Below are positions 1 to 8,510 of a stretch of DNA of 64,000 nucleotides, one piece after another. The notes under the pieces were generated by a model. That model searched no databases. It saw only the letters and a program-made list of their open reading frames with translations, and was not told where the DNA came from. Each line of letters opens with the position of its first letter. The first letter of the stretch is position 1. Origin of the DNA: Cellulomonas denverensis. GTDB lineage: Bacteria; Actinomycetota; Actinomycetes; Actinomycetales; Cellulomonadaceae. The stretch lies in the NCBI RefSeq assembly GCF_012396125.1, contig NZ_JAAXOX010000012.1, positions 56,906 through 120,905 on the forward strand, written 5' to 3'. The translations under genes and the position numbers were made by a program.

Positions 1-331
1 AGGCGGCGTGCCAGGGGTTGGTCAGTCCGGCATCCTCGGCCATGACGCCGTGCGCCTGCATGGTCAGTTCCGCGTCGCGCTGGCTGCTGACCGAGACGTA
101 CTCGCCGGCCGCCATCGACAGTGCCCCGGCGACCAGGGCGGCCACTCCGGCCACGACGAGGCTGCGGGCATCGGAGGCGGCGCCGGCCACCCCGACCACG
201 GTGGCGGCCACCGAGACGATGCCGTCGTTCGCGCCGAGCACCCCCGCGCGCAGCCAGTTCAGCCGCTCGGCGGTCGGCAGCGTGGGCGTGGGTTCCCGGC
301 GTCCGATCAGGTGCTCCGACAGTGTGCTCAT
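1..331 (-). CDS. VIT-family (Ccc1-like) iron/manganese transporter, 3' part outside window
   Basis: Reading leftwards from an ATG at 329-331, the first 110 residues are open and run off the window edge. They match the N-terminus of the VIT/Ccc1 family of membrane Fe2+/Mn2+ transporters: the segment LRAGVLGANDGIVSVAA is followed by an Ala/Val-rich membrane helix and the MAAGEYVSVSSQRDAE block (conserved AGEYVSVxSQ). The family moves divalent metal out of the cytosol or into stores. The start is favoured by a TACCGT hexamer ending 6 nt upstream and a good -35. Two DtxR/IdeR-like iron boxes lie farther upstream, which fits an iron-handling role. Family assignment is firm; the metal is inferred. 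The C-terminal half cannot be judged. Confidence 0.85.
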   Translation of the reverse strand, partial: MSTLSEHLIGRREPTPTLPTAERLNWLRAGVLGANDGIVSVAATVVGVAGAASDARSLVVAGVAALVAGALSMAAGEYVSVSSQRDAELTMQAHGVMAEDAGLTNPWHAA

Positions 332-337
332 ACCGCC

Positions 338-366
338 ACGGTAGGCCGGGAATCACCGGCTGTCAT
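338..366 (-). promoter_or_regulatory. Promoter of the VIT-family gene
   Basis: On the minus strand ATGACA (366-361) is followed by a 17-nt spacer and TACCGT (343-338), which ends 6 nt before the ATG. The -35 matches TTGACA at five of six bases. Transcription would start at or next to the start codon, so the mRNA would be leaderless. Confidence 0.6.
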
Positions 367-397
367 CGAAGGAAAACCTCACCTGACCTGCGCAAAC

Positions 398-436
398 GTA
401 GGTCAGCCTTCCCTCAGGCAGGCCAGCCTTGCCACA
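398..436 (-). promoter_or_regulatory. Tandem DtxR/IdeR-like iron boxes
   Basis: On the minus strand the 19-mer at 416-398 (TGAGGGAAGGCTGACCTAC) matches the recalled iron-box consensus TTAGGTTAGGCTAACCTAA at 14 of 19 positions. A second, weaker copy at 436-418 matches at 11 of 19, centred 20 bp away. Both lie upstream of the -35 of the VIT-family gene, where an activator rather than a repressor would bind. This resembles IdeR activation of the ferritin gene bfrB in mycobacteria. Binding is inferred from sequence only. Confidence 0.5.
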
Positions 437-445
437 CCGATCGGC

Positions 446-3001
446 TCAGAGCGGGCCGACCGCGAGCACCCGCAGCCGCACCTCCCCGGCGGCGTCCGAG
501 GCCGGCAGATCGACCAGCGCGTCGATCCGCCAGTCGTGGTCGCCCTCCGGGTCGTCCAGGATCTGGCGCACCGTCCACAGGTCGCCCCGGCCGCCGTGCT
601 CCTCCGGGCGCTCGTCCACCTGGAACAGCAGTGGGCCGCGGGCGGCGGGGGCGGTCAGGATCTCGTCGTGGTCGTCGTAGAACGGGTCCAGCGCGTCGCC
701 CCAGCGGTCGGCGTCCCAGGGCACGTCGTCCGCATCCAGGTCGCCCAGAGCGCCCAGTGCCCGGTAGTCCTCCCGGGAGGCCAGGTCGACCCGGCGGAAC
801 AGCGCGCCGCGGACCAGCGCCCGGAACGCCCGGCGGTTGGTGGTGATCGGCGGGGGAGTGTCGTCCTCCGGCCGGGACTCGGTGACGGTGGCGTCGTCCA
901 GGTCCTCCGGGTGCGCCAGCCGCTCCCACTCGTCCAGCAGCGAGGAGTCGGTGCCGCGGACCACCTCGCCCAGCCACTCGATCAGGTCGCGCAGGTCCTC
1001 GGTGCGGGCCTCCTCCGGCACGATCTGGCGCAGCGCCCGGAAGGCGTCGGCCAGGTAGCGCAGCAGCACGCCCTCGGTGCGGTCCAGCTGGTAGAGCGAG
1101 ACGTACTCGGTGAAGGTCGCCGCCCGCTCGTGCATGTCCCGGACCACCGACTTGGGCGACAGTTCGTGGTCGGCCACCCAGGGGTTGGACTTCCGGTAGG
1201 TGACGAAGGCGGCGGTCAGCAGCTCGGCCAGCGGCTGCGGGTAGTTGATCTCCTCCAGCAGCGCCATCCGCTCGTCGTAGTCCAGGCCGTCCGCCTTCAT
1301 CTGGGCGACCGCCTCGCCCTTGGCCTTGTTCAGCTGGGCGGACAGCACCTGGCGGGGCTCGTCCAGGGTCGCCTCGATCACGCTGACCACGTCGTGCGCG
1401 TAGCCCGGGTCCTCCGGGTCGAGCAGGTCCAGGGCGGCGTAGGCGAAGGGCGACAGCGGCTGGTTCAGGGCGAAGGTCGGCGGGATGTCCAGGGTCAGCC
1501 GCACCGTGCGCCGGCCGTCCGGCAGCGTCACCCGCTCGATCACCCCGGCGGTGCGCAGCGAGCGGTAGATCGCGATCGCCTGCCGGACCAGCCGGCCGCG
1601 GGCACCCTCCGGCTCGTGGTTGTCCAGCAGCAGGTGGCGCATCGCGGCCACCGGGTCGCCGTCGGGCCGGGCCAGCACGTTCAGCACCATGGCGTGCGAG
1701 ACGGTGAACGAGGAGGTCAGCGGCTCGGGGTCGGCGTCGCGCAGCCGCTCGAAGGTCTTGTCGGTCCAGTTCACCGATCCGGGCGGCGCCTGCTTGCGGA
1801 CGATCTTCTTCAGCTTCTTCGGGTCGTCACCGGCCTTGGCCAGCGCGCGCCGGTTCTCGATCACGTGCTCGGGCGCCAGCACCAGCACCTCGCCGACGGT
1901 GTCGAAGCCCGCCCGCCCGGCCCGCCCGGCGATCTGGTGGAACTCCCGGGCGGTCAGGTGGCGCATCTTCACCCCGTCGTACTTGACCAGGCTGGTCAGC
2001 AGCACGGTGCGGATCGGCACGTTGATCCCGACGCCCAGGGTGTCGGTGCCGCAGACCACCCGCAGCAGGCCCTTCTGGGTCAGCCGCTCCACCACCCGGC
2101 GGTACTTGGGCAGCATCCCGGCGTGGTGCACCCCGACCCCGTGCCGCAGCAGCCGGGACAGCGTCTTGCCGAAGCCGCTGCCGAACCGGAAGTCGCCCAG
2201 CTCCTCGGCGATGGCGGCCTTCTGGTCCTTGGAGGTCAGCGTCATGGACAGCAGCGACTGTGCCCGCTCGACGGCTTCCTTCTGGGTGAAGTGCACGAGG
2301 TACACCGGCGAGCGGTGGGTGGTGACCAGCTCCTCGACCAGCTCGTGCAACGGCTCGGCCACGTAGCTGAACGTCAGCGGCACCGGCCGCTCGGCCCCGG
2401 CGACCACCGCCACCCGGGTGCCGGTCCGCCGCTGGAGGTCCTCGACGAAGAACGACACGTCGCCGAGGGTGGCGCTCATCAGCAGGAACTGGGTGCGGGG
2501 CAGTTCCAGCAGTGGCACCTGCCAGGCCCAGCCGCGCTGCGGGTCGGCGTAGAAGTGGAACTCGTCCATCACGACCTGGCCGATGTCGGCCTCCGGGCCC
2601 TGGCGCAGCGCCTGGTTCGCCAGGATCTCGGCGGTGCAGCAGATGATCGGGGCGTCCGGGTTCACCGCGGAGTCGCCGGTCATCATCCCGACGTTGGCCG
2701 AGCCGAACGCCTCGACCAGGGCGAAGAACTTCTCCGACACCAGCGCCTTGAGCGGGGCGGTGTAGTACGTGCGGCGGCCCTGGGCCAGCGCGATGAAGTG
2801 CGCGGCGGTCGCCACCAGCGACTTGCCCGAGCCGGTGGGGGTGGCCAGGATCACGTGCTCGCCGGTGACCAGTTCCAGGATCGCCTCCTCCTGGTGCGGG
2901 TAGAGGCTCAGGCCCCGGTCCTCGGCCCACCCGGTGAAGGCCGCCACCAGGGCGTCGGCGTCGGTGGGGTCGGCGGGGATCCGGTCGGCGAGGGAGAGCA
3001 C
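446..3001 (-). CDS. DEAD/DEAH-box RNA/DNA helicase with DUF3516 C-terminus
   Basis: An 851-residue superfamily 2 helicase of the Ski2-like type. Visible motifs are Walker [10 protein letters not shown] (about residues 53-61), the DEFH box (146-149), motif III MSAT (175-178) and motif [13 protein letters not shown] (356-366). The long C-terminal half corresponds to DUF3516, which accompanies this helicase in actinobacteria. It should unwind nucleic acid using ATP; the substrate in vivo is not known to me. The GTG start is supported by CAGGAT ending 6 nt upstream on the same strand. It is divergent from rnhA, with only 35 bp between the starts. Confidence 0.9.
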   Translation of the reverse strand: MLSLADRIPADPTDADALVAAFTGWAEDRGLSLYPHQEEAILELVTGEHVILATPTGSGKSLVATAAHFIALAQGRRTYYTAPLKALVSEKFFALVEAFGSANVGMMTGDSAVNPDAPIICCTAEILANQALRQGPEADIGQVVMDEFHFYADPQRGWAWQVPLLELPRTQFLLMSATLGDVSFFVEDLQRRTGTRVAVVAGAERPVPLTFSYVAEPLHELVEELVTTHRSPVYLVHFTQKEAVERAQSLLSMTLTSKDQKAAIAEELGDFRFGSGFGKTLSRLLRHGVGVHHAGMLPKYRRVVERLTQKGLLRVVCGTDTLGVGINVPIRTVLLTSLVKYDGVKMRHLTAREFHQIAGRAGRAGFDTVGEVLVLAPEHVIENRRALAKAGDDPKKLKKIVRKQAPPGSVNWTDKTFERLRDADPEPLTSSFTVSHAMVLNVLARPDGDPVAAMRHLLLDNHEPEGARGRLVRQAIAIYRSLRTAGVIERVTLPDGRRTVRLTLDIPPTFALNQPLSPFAYAALDLLDPEDPGYAHDVVSVIEATLDEPRQVLSAQLNKAKGEAVAQMKADGLDYDERMALLEEINYPQPLAELLTAAFVTYRKSNPWVADHELSPKSVVRDMHERAATFTEYVSLYQLDRTEGVLLRYLADAFRALRQIVPEEARTEDLRDLIEWLGEVVRGTDSSLLDEWERLAHPEDLDDATVTESRPEDDTPPPITTNRRAFRALVRGALFRRVDLASREDYRALGALGDLDADDVPWDADRWGDALDPFYDDHDEILTAPAARGPLLFQVDERPEEHGGRGDLWTVRQILDDPEGDHDWRIDALVDLPASDAAGEVRLRVLAVGPL

Positions 3002-3036
3002 CGAGCGATCCTGTCATGCCGATTAGGGTGCAGCCC

Positions 3037-3492
3037 ATGAGTGAGGACACCCCCACGGTCGAGATGTGGACCGACGGCGCCTGCAAGGGCAACCCGGGCG
3101 TCGGCGGCTGGGGGGCACTGCTGCGCGCCGGCAGCCATGAGCGCGAGTTGTTCGGGGGCGAGGAGCTCACCACCAACAACCGGATGGAGCTGACCGCGGT
3201 GATCGAGGGACTGCGGGCGCTGAACCAGCCCTGCCGGGTCACCCTGCACGTCGACTCGCAGTACGTGATGCAGGGCGTGACCAAGTGGATCGCCGGCTGG
3301 AAGCGCAACAACTGGCGCACCGCGGACAAGAAGGCGGTCAAGAACCAGGACCTGTGGCAGGCCCTGGACGCCGAGGTCGCCCGGCACGCCATCACCTGGA
3401 AGTGGGTGAAGGGGCATGCGGGCGACCCCGGCAACGAGCGGGCCGATCAGCTCGCGAACAAGGGTGTCGACCAGGTGCGGGCCGCGGGCTAG
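3037..3492 (+). CDS. rnhA: Ribonuclease HI
   Basis: A 151-residue RNase HI that cuts the RNA strand of RNA-DNA hybrids. The acidic catalytic set is complete: D13 in [12 protein letters not shown]51 in RMELTAV, D73 in HVDSQYV and D137 in NERADQLA, with the mobile-loop histidine H127 in VKGHAGD. An upstream in-frame ATG at 3016 was rejected because TAGGGT (3024-3029) sits 7 nt before ATG 3037 and looks like the -10 of a leaderless message. Its stop codon overlaps that of the convergent PTS gene within a CTAG at 3489-3492. Confidence 0.95.
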   Translation: MSEDTPTVEMWTDGACKGNPGVGGWGALLRAGSHERELFGGEELTTNNRMELTAVIEGLRALNQPCRVTLHVDSQYVMQGVTKWIAGWKRNNWRTADKKAVKNQDLWQALDAEVARHAITWKWVKGHAGDPGNERADQLANKGVDQVRAAG

Positions 3493-4835
3493 CCCTTCGG
3501 TTCGACCACCGTGGCGCCACCCTCGCCGACGCCGGTGTCACCGGCCACCGCGGCAGCGGTCTCGATCCGCTGCTCGTCGGCGGCCTCGGTCGCCGGGTCG
3601 TCCTCCCGGCCGGGCGTCTTCATGTTGAACTTCACGATCGCCCACCGGAACAGGAAGTAGTACACCAGCGCGTAGCCGAGTCCGATCGCGATCAGCCACA
3701 GCGGTTGTTCGGCGATCCGGAAGTTCAGCACGTAGTCGATCGCGCCGGCGGAGAAGCCGAAGCCGTCCCGGATGCCGAGAGCGTTGACCAGGGCCAGCGA
3801 GGTGCCGGTCAGCACCGCGTGGATCGCGTACAGCGGGTAGGCCACGTACACGAAGCTGAACTCCAGCGGCTCGGTCACACCGGTGACGAAGGCGACCAGC
3901 GCCGCCGAGCCCATCACACCGGCGATCACCTTGCGGTTCTTCGGCTTCGCGGTGTGGATGATCGCCAGCGCGGCGGCCGGCAGGGCGAACATCATGATCG
4001 GGAAGAACCCGGTGGTGAACGCCCCGGCGGTCGGGTCGCCGGCCAGGAACCGCGGGATGTCGCCGTGGAAGACCTCACCGGCGGCGTTGGTGTACTCGCC
4101 GAACTGGAACCACGGCAGCGAGTTCAGCAGGTGGTGCAGGCCGAAGGGCAGCAGCAGCCGGTTCAGCGTGCCGAAGATGAAGCCACCGAGCACGGTCGAG
4201 CCGGTGACCCAGTCGCCGGCGGCGGTGAACACGGTGTCGAAGGCCGGGTAGATCAGCGAGAACACCACGCCGATGATCAGCGAGGCACCGGCGGTGACGA
4301 TCGGCACGAACCGCCGCCCGCCGAAGAACGCCAGATAGGTCGGCAGTTTGATCCGGGAGTACTTCTGGAACAGCAGCGCGGCGGTCAGGCCGATCACGAT
4401 GCCGCCGAGCACCCCGTAGTTGATCAGTTCCTGGGTCTCGCCCTCGGGAGCCTTGCCCAGGATGGACGGGGACAGGGCGTCGGTGACGCCCTTGAACACC
4501 AGGTAGCCGACCAGGGCGGCCAGGCCGGTGGAGCCGTCGGCCTTGCGGGCGTAGCCGATGGCCACACCCAGCGCGAACAGGATCGGCAGGTTGCCGATCA
4601 GGGCATTTCCTGCGGCGGCGAAGACATCCGCCACCGGCTGCATCCAGGACCAGGTCCCGGCGAGCCCGTCGGCGCCGAGCATGTCCGGCTGGCCGAGCCG
4701 GAGCAGCAGCGCCGCGGCGGGCAGGGAGGCGATCGGCAGCATCAGCGAGCGGCCGATCCGCTGGAGTTGGGCGAAGCCGGGGAATCCGCGCTTCTGCTTC
4801 GCGGCGCCGCGGGCGTCCGCTGTGGTGGTGGTCAT
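3489..4835 (-). CDS. nagE: PTS N-acetylglucosamine-type EIIC permease
   Basis: A 448-residue membrane subunit (EIIC only) of the glucose/N-acetylglucosamine PTS family. The N-terminus [20 protein letters not shown] and the segments FGLHHLLN and [12 protein letters not shown] are family hallmarks; E in TEPLEF contributes to sugar binding. About ten hydrophobic segments are visible, and no IIA or IIB domain is fused. The missing domains are encoded separately by the genes at 5707, 6012 and 6242. It is divergent from a DasR-like regulator, with two dre-like operators between the starts, so it should be repressed until GlcNAc/GlcN phosphates accumulate. A GAGGAG ribosome-binding site precedes the ATG. 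GlcNAc specificity is inferred from the regulator and from resemblance to Streptomyces NagE2. Confidence 0.88.
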   Translation of the reverse strand: MTTTTADARGAAKQKRGFPGFAQLQRIGRSLMLPIASLPAAALLLRLGQPDMLGADGLAGTWSWMQPVADVFAAAGNALIGNLPILFALGVAIGYARKADGSTGLAALVGYLVFKGVTDALSPSILGKAPEGETQELINYGVLGGIVIGLTAALLFQKYSRIKLPTYLAFFGGRRFVPIVTAGASLIIGVVFSLIYPAFDTVFTAAGDWVTGSTVLGGFIFGTLNRLLLPFGLHHLLNSLPWFQFGEYTNAAGEVFHGDIPRFLAGDPTAGAFTTGFFPIMMFALPAAALAIIHTAKPKNRKVIAGVMGSAALVAFVTGVTEPLEFSFVYVAYPLYAIHAVLTGTSLALVNALGIRDGFGFSAGAIDYVLNFRIAEQPLWLIAIGLGYALVYYFLFRWAIVKFNMKTPGREDDPATEAADEQRIETAAAVAGDTGVGEGGATVVEPKG

Positions 4836-4881
4836 GGCACTCCTCGTTGCGTGCGGGTCAGTCCGCTGTGTGACGTGGATA

Positions 4882-4921
4882 ACTTGTCTGGACCAGTTGC
4901 GCCAGAGTGGTCTGGACCAGC
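4882..4921. promoter_or_regulatory. Two dre-like operators (DasR binding sites)
   Basis: ACTTGTCTGGACCAGT (4882-4897) and AGTGGTCTGGACCAGC (4906-4921) each match the recalled Streptomyces DasR-responsive element A(C/G)TGGTCTAGACCA(G/C)T at 14 of 16 positions. Their centres are 24 bp apart. They fill the space between the nagE and dasR start codons, so both the permease gene and the regulator gene should be controlled from here. Confidence 0.75.
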
Positions 4922-4954
4922 AGGATGTGTCAAGACCGCCCGAAAGGACACGCG

Positions 4955-5710
4955 ATGACGCAACCAGCTGGTTACAAACACCAGGCCGTGCGCGCCTACC
5001 TGGCCGCCCTGGTGGACGAGCTGGGCGTCGGCGACCCGATCCCGTCCGAACGGGCGCTTTGCGACCGGTTCGGCGTGTCCCGGATGACCGTCCGCCAGGC
5101 GGTGGACGCCCTGGTCGCCGAGGGAGTGCTCCGGCGCGAGCAGGGCCGCGGGACATTCGTGGCGCCGCGGTTGATCGACTTCGAGATGCGCCTGACCACC
5201 TTCGGCGAGGAGATGCGCGCCCGGGGGATGGAACCCGCCAGCCGGGTGCTCACGGCCGCCCGGGTGCCCGCCACGCCGGCGATCGCCGAGTCGCTGCAGA
5301 TCGAGGTCGGCGACCCGCTGCACCACCTGGCCCGGATGCGCAGCGCCGACGGCGAGCCGATGAGCGTCGAGCGGCTGTGGGTGCCGGTCGCCCTGGTGCC
5401 CGAGCTGTTCGACGACGGCGTGCCGGAGAGCGTGTACGGCGCCCTGCGCGACGCCGGGTGTGCCCCGTCCTGGGGTGAGGACACCCTGTCCGCCGGCGAG
5501 GCCACCGATCAGGAGGCCGAGCTGCTCGGCCTCACCCCCGGCCGCCGGGTCGTGATGCGCGCCGAACGCCGGACCTATGCCGACCTCGGGCCGTGCATGT
5601 TCTCCCAGGCCACCTACCGCAGTGATCGCTACAGCGTCTGGGTGCCGCTGCGCGCGCCCGGCGCCGTGCTGACCCCCCGACAGCGCAACGACGAGCAGGT
5701 GAGCGCATGA
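4955..5710 (+). CDS. dasR: GntR/HutC-family regulator, DasR-like
   Basis: A 251-residue regulator with an N-terminal winged helix-turn-helix (CDRFGVSRMTVRQAVDALV, about residues 29-47, then the wing LRREQGRGTFVAP) and a C-terminal UTRA ligand domain (YSVWVPL near the end). In Streptomyces, DasR binds dre sites and releases them on binding GlcN-6-P or GlcNAc-6-P. The two dre-like sites directly upstream support the orthology. ATG 4955 was chosen over an upstream ATG at 4907, which lies inside the second operator; GAAAGGA stands 6 nt before it. The 3' end overlaps the EIIB gene by 4 bp (ATGA), so regulator and PTS genes form one operon. Confidence 0.85.
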   Translation: MTQPAGYKHQAVRAYLAALVDELGVGDPIPSERALCDRFGVSRMTVRQAVDALVAEGVLRREQGRGTFVAPRLIDFEMRLTTFGEEMRARGMEPASRVLTAARVPATPAIAESLQIEVGDPLHHLARMRSADGEPMSVERLWVPVALVPELFDDGVPESVYGALRDAGCAPSWGEDTLSAGEATDQEAELLGLTPGRRVVMRAERRTYADLGPCMFSQATYRSDRYSVWVPLRAPGAVLTPRQRNDEQVSA

Positions 5711-5976
5711 CCAGCCGACGACTCCGAGTCGCCGCGACCTCCGGCAGCACGCAGGCCGCCGACATCCTGGCCGGACTGGGCGGTGTGCAGAACATCGTCG
5801 AGATCGAGCCCTGCACCACCCGGCTGCGCTGCCTGGTGACCGATCCGTCCCGGGTGGATCTGCCCGGACTGCGGGCAGCCGGGACCTTCGGCGTGATGAC
5901 CCAGGGCCGGGTGGTCCAGATTGTGATCGGCCCGCAGGTCGACACGCTGGCCTCCGACCTCGACGACCTGCTCTGA
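5707..5976 (+). CDS. PTS EIIB subunit, first copy
   Basis: An 89-residue free-standing EIIB protein of the glucose/GlcNAc family. The phosphorylated cysteine is C36 in EPCTTRLRC, the usual CxTRLR motif. It passes phosphate from EIIA to the incoming sugar at the EIIC permease. It starts inside the dasR stop codon. A second, similar EIIB gene follows 35 bp downstream. This copy has an N-terminal extension of about 13 residues and a Val/Gln-rich C-terminal strand (GRVVQIVIGPQVD) unlike the second copy. Confidence 0.88.
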   Translation: MTSRRLRVAATSGSTQAADILAGLGGVQNIVEIEPCTTRLRCLVTDPSRVDLPGLRAAGTFGVMTQGRVVQIVIGPQVDTLASDLDDLL

Positions 5977-6011
5977 CCCACGAACCTGCACCACCCACGA
6001 AGGAGAGACCC

Positions 6012-6242
6012 ATGAGCAAGGCAGCCCAGATCCTCGCCGCCCTCGGTGGCGACGACAACATCGTCGACCTCGAGCCCTGCATCACGCGGTTGCGGGTCGA
6101 GGTGAACGACCCGTCCCAGGTCGATGAGGCCGGTCTCAAGGCCGCGGGTGCGATCGCGGTGGTCTTCGGCGGCGACGGCGTGCAGGTGATCGTCGGCCCG
6201 GAGGCGGACACGCTGGCCTCGGACATCGAGGACCTGCGCTGA
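6012..6242 (+). CDS. PTS EIIB subunit, second copy
   Basis: A 76-residue EIIB protein. Phosphocysteine C23 lies in EPCITRLRVEV. It is the length of a minimal EIIB domain and resembles the first copy throughout (both contain VGPxxDTLASD), so the pair is probably a tandem duplication that later diverged. It has its own strong ribosome-binding site (GAAGGAGAG, 5999-6007). Its TGA overlaps the ATG of the EIIA gene by one base. Confidence 0.9.
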   Translation: MSKAAQILAALGGDDNIVDLEPCITRLRVEVNDPSQVDEAGLKAAGAIAVVFGGDGVQVIVGPEADTLASDIEDLR

Positions 6243-6703
6243 TGGCGGCGTTGTCCGTCCTGGCCCCGGTGGCGGGCACGGTCGTCGCGCTCGCGGATGT
6301 CGACGACCCGGTGTTCTCCGGCGAGATCGTCGGCCCGGGTCTGGCGATCGAGCCGGACCCGGTGGCCGGCGGCCGGGTGGTCGCGCCGGTGGCGGGCACC
6401 GTGGTCAAGATGCATCCGCACGCCTTCGTGCTGGCCACCGACGACGGCAAGGGCGTCCTGGTGCACCTGGGGATCAACACGGTGCAGATGGGCGGCGAGG
6501 GCTTCACCCTGCACGCGACCGAGCAGGACCGGGTCGAGCCCGGGCAGGTGCTGGTCGAGTGGGACCCGGCGGCGGTGACCGCCTCCGGCCGGCCCGCGGT
6601 GTGCCCGGTGATCGCGCTGGACGCCGACCCGTCCGCGGTCGAGCGGCTGGCGGCCCCCGGGACGGCGATCGCCCCGGGCGACCCGTTGCTCGCGATCGGC
6701 TGA
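6242..6703 (+). CDS. crr: PTS EIIA subunit (Crr/glucose type)
   Basis: A 153-residue EIIA protein of the EIIA-Glc fold. The two active-site histidines are H60 (KMHPHAFV) and H75 (LVHLGINTV), at the spacing of E. coli H75/H90; H75 here would carry the phosphate. The opening repeats APVAGTVV twice, as usual for this fold. It receives phosphate from HPr and gives it to the EIIB proteins. HPr and EI are not in the window. It is translationally coupled to the gene before it and closes the operon. Confidence 0.9.
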   Translation: MAALSVLAPVAGTVVALADVDDPVFSGEIVGPGLAIEPDPVAGGRVVAPVAGTVVKMHPHAFVLATDDGKGVLVHLGINTVQMGGEGFTLHATEQDRVEPGQVLVEWDPAAVTASGRPAVCPVIALDADPSAVERLAAPGTAIAPGDPLLAIG

Positions 6704-6745
6704 CGGTCCCGGGCGGGCGGTCGGGGACGACGTGATACTGGTCAC

Positions 6746-7399
6746 GTGTCCTCGATCGCCGCGCGACTGCGCACCCTGCCCGCCCTGACCGGCGACCTGC
6801 CCGAGGTCGACCCGTTCAGCCTGTCCGCGGACCCGGCGACCGCCTTCGTCGACTGGCTGGAGGCCGCGATCGACGTCGGGGTGCCGGAGCCGCACGCGCT
6901 CGGGGTGTCCACGGTGGACGCCGACGGGCAGCCCCGCTCCCGGGTGGTGCTGCTGACCGACGTGGTGGACGGCTGCTGGCGGTTCGCCACCGACGGTCGC
7001 TCGCAGAAGGCCCTGGACCTGATGGCCGACCCGCGGTGCGCGCTGACGGTGTACTGGCAGCCGCTGGGCCGTCAGGTCCGGATCGTCGGCCGGGCCGAGC
7101 AGGTGCCGGAGGCCGATCGGCGGGCCGATTTCCTGGCCCGGTCGCCCAGTGCCCGGGCCTCACTGCTGGCCGGGGTGCCTGGGCAGCCGCTGGCGTCGGT
7201 GGAGGACATGCAGGCCCAGGTGCGCCGGGCCCGGGACCGGGTGGACCGGGAGCCGGGGCTGGTCGCCGAGGACTGGCAGGTCTGGGCGGTGCGCGCCGAG
7301 GAGGTCGAGTTCTGGCAGGGCGTCTCGGACCGGGCGCACATGCGCTTGCTGTACCGGTGGGACGGCGTCAGGTGGGATCGGCGCCTGATCTCCCCGTGA
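6746..7399 (+). CDS. pdxH: Pyridoxamine/pyridoxine 5'-phosphate oxidase
   Basis: A 217-residue FMN enzyme that oxidises PNP/PMP to pyridoxal 5'-phosphate. Family blocks visible are RVVLLTDVV, GRSQKALDL and WQPLGRQVRI (FMN binding), and a C-terminus RWDRRLISP that corresponds to the usual WxxxRLxP end. The start is the GTG at 6746, with GATACT ending 6 nt before it. The last 32 bp overlap the end of the convergent acyltransferase gene on the other strand. Confidence 0.9.
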   Translation: MSSIAARLRTLPALTGDLPEVDPFSLSADPATAFVDWLEAAIDVGVPEPHALGVSTVDADGQPRSRVVLLTDVVDGCWRFATDGRSQKALDLMADPRCALTVYWQPLGRQVRIVGRAEQVPEADRRADFLARSPSARASLLAGVPGQPLASVEDMQAQVRRARDRVDREPGLVAEDWQVWAVRAEEVEFWQGVSDRAHMRLLYRWDGVRWDRRLISP

Positions 7400-8426
7400 C
7401 CGGGGGCAGCACGTCCGGGGCGATGTCCGCCGAGCGCTGCGCGATCCGGTGCAGCACCCGCTCGGCCGGCCCGCGGCCGAACCGGCGCCGCCAGTCCCAG
7501 CACGCCGCCACGATCACCACCAGGAACACCAGCCAGACCACGGCGGTCGGCTCCCAGACCACCCCGGCACCGGCGAACCAGATCACCAGGATGTGCCCGG
7601 CGTAGGCGGTCAGCGCCAGTTGCCCGGTCGCCGCCAGGGGCGCGGTCGCCCGGGGCAGTCGTCCGGCCAGCCACAGGCACGCCACCAGCGTGAGCAGCCC
7701 GACCCCGATGTTCCCCAGCACCTCCGGCGTGCTGGAGCTGTGCGGCTCGGAGGTGACCAGCTGCTCGAGCGTCACCCCGGGCAGCACCGGCGTGGTGACC
7801 GGCAGCACCCGGGTCAGCACCGCCGCCGACCCGTAGCCCAGCACCGCCGCGGCCGCGCCGCCGATCAGCAGCCGCCGCCGGGTGACCGGGCTGCCCAGGT
7901 CCGCCCGGGTCACCGCCAGCCCGACCAGCAGATAGGCGATCCAGACCAGCGCCGGGTAGTACTCGCCCAGCACCAGGTCGACGATGCCGCCGCCGTTCCA
8001 GGTCGGCTGGACCAGGTCGGCCAGTAGCGGCCGCAGCTGCGGGGCGATCAGCACCACCAGCCCCGCGGCCACCAGCAGCCGGGCCGGCGAGGTCCGCAGC
8101 AGGCAGGCCGCCACCGCGAACAGCAGCGCGTAGGTCGGCAGGATGACCACCACCGGGGTGTTCAGCGCGGCCAACACCACCCCGAGCGCCAGCAGCACGA
8201 ACGCCCGGACCAGGATCCGGGTCCGGGCCTGCACCCGCCGGATGCCCGCCACCGGCTCCGCACCGCCGGACATCAGCGCCACCGACACCCCGGACAGCAG
8301 CACGAACAGCGCGGCCGACCGCCCGTCGGCGACCTCCAGCAGCCACCACTGCGGCCCGACGTGCGCGGTGACCATGCCCAGCACGGCGAGCCCGCGGGCG
8401 AGGTCGATCCCCTCGATCCGTCGCAT
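7368..8426 (-). CDS. DUF1624-type membrane acyltransferase (HGSNAT-like)
   Basis: A 352-residue polytopic membrane protein that starts RRIEGIDLARGLAVLGMVTAH, the signature of the DUF1624/heparan-alpha-glucosaminide N-acetyltransferase-like family. About nine or ten hydrophobic helices follow; H in GMVTAHVG is the likely conserved histidine. Members of this group are thought to move acyl groups across the membrane onto sugars or polymers; the substrate here is unknown. The ATG at 8426 has TACCGT ending 6 nt upstream. It ends 32 bp inside pdxH in antisense orientation, which is unusual but consistent with the tight packing. Confidence 0.75.
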   Translation of the reverse strand: MRRIEGIDLARGLAVLGMVTAHVGPQWWLLEVADGRSAALFVLLSGVSVALMSGGAEPVAGIRRVQARTRILVRAFVLLALGVVLAALNTPVVVILPTYALLFAVAACLLRTSPARLLVAAGLVVLIAPQLRPLLADLVQPTWNGGGIVDLVLGEYYPALVWIAYLLVGLAVTRADLGSPVTRRRLLIGGAAAAVLGYGSAAVLTRVLPVTTPVLPGVTLEQLVTSEPHSSSTPEVLGNIGVGLLTLVACLWLAGRLPRATAPLAATGQLALTAYAGHILVIWFAGAGVVWEPTAVVWLVFLVVIVAACWDWRRRFGRGPAERVLHRIAQRSADIAPDVLPPVTGRSGADPT

Positions 8427-8510
8427 GCGGTCACGGTAGCGGTGCGGCCCAGGTCTCAGAGGGCAAGACACCCGGTCCCGAAACCTGGGCAGCGGATCTA
8501 GCGTGGACCC

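Noticed and set aside
8..3040. 1010-residue plus-strand frame opposite the helicase
   Set aside because: Shadow frame: composition dominated by His/Gln/Gly/Val/Arg, no motif, and the minus strand encodes an intact helicase.
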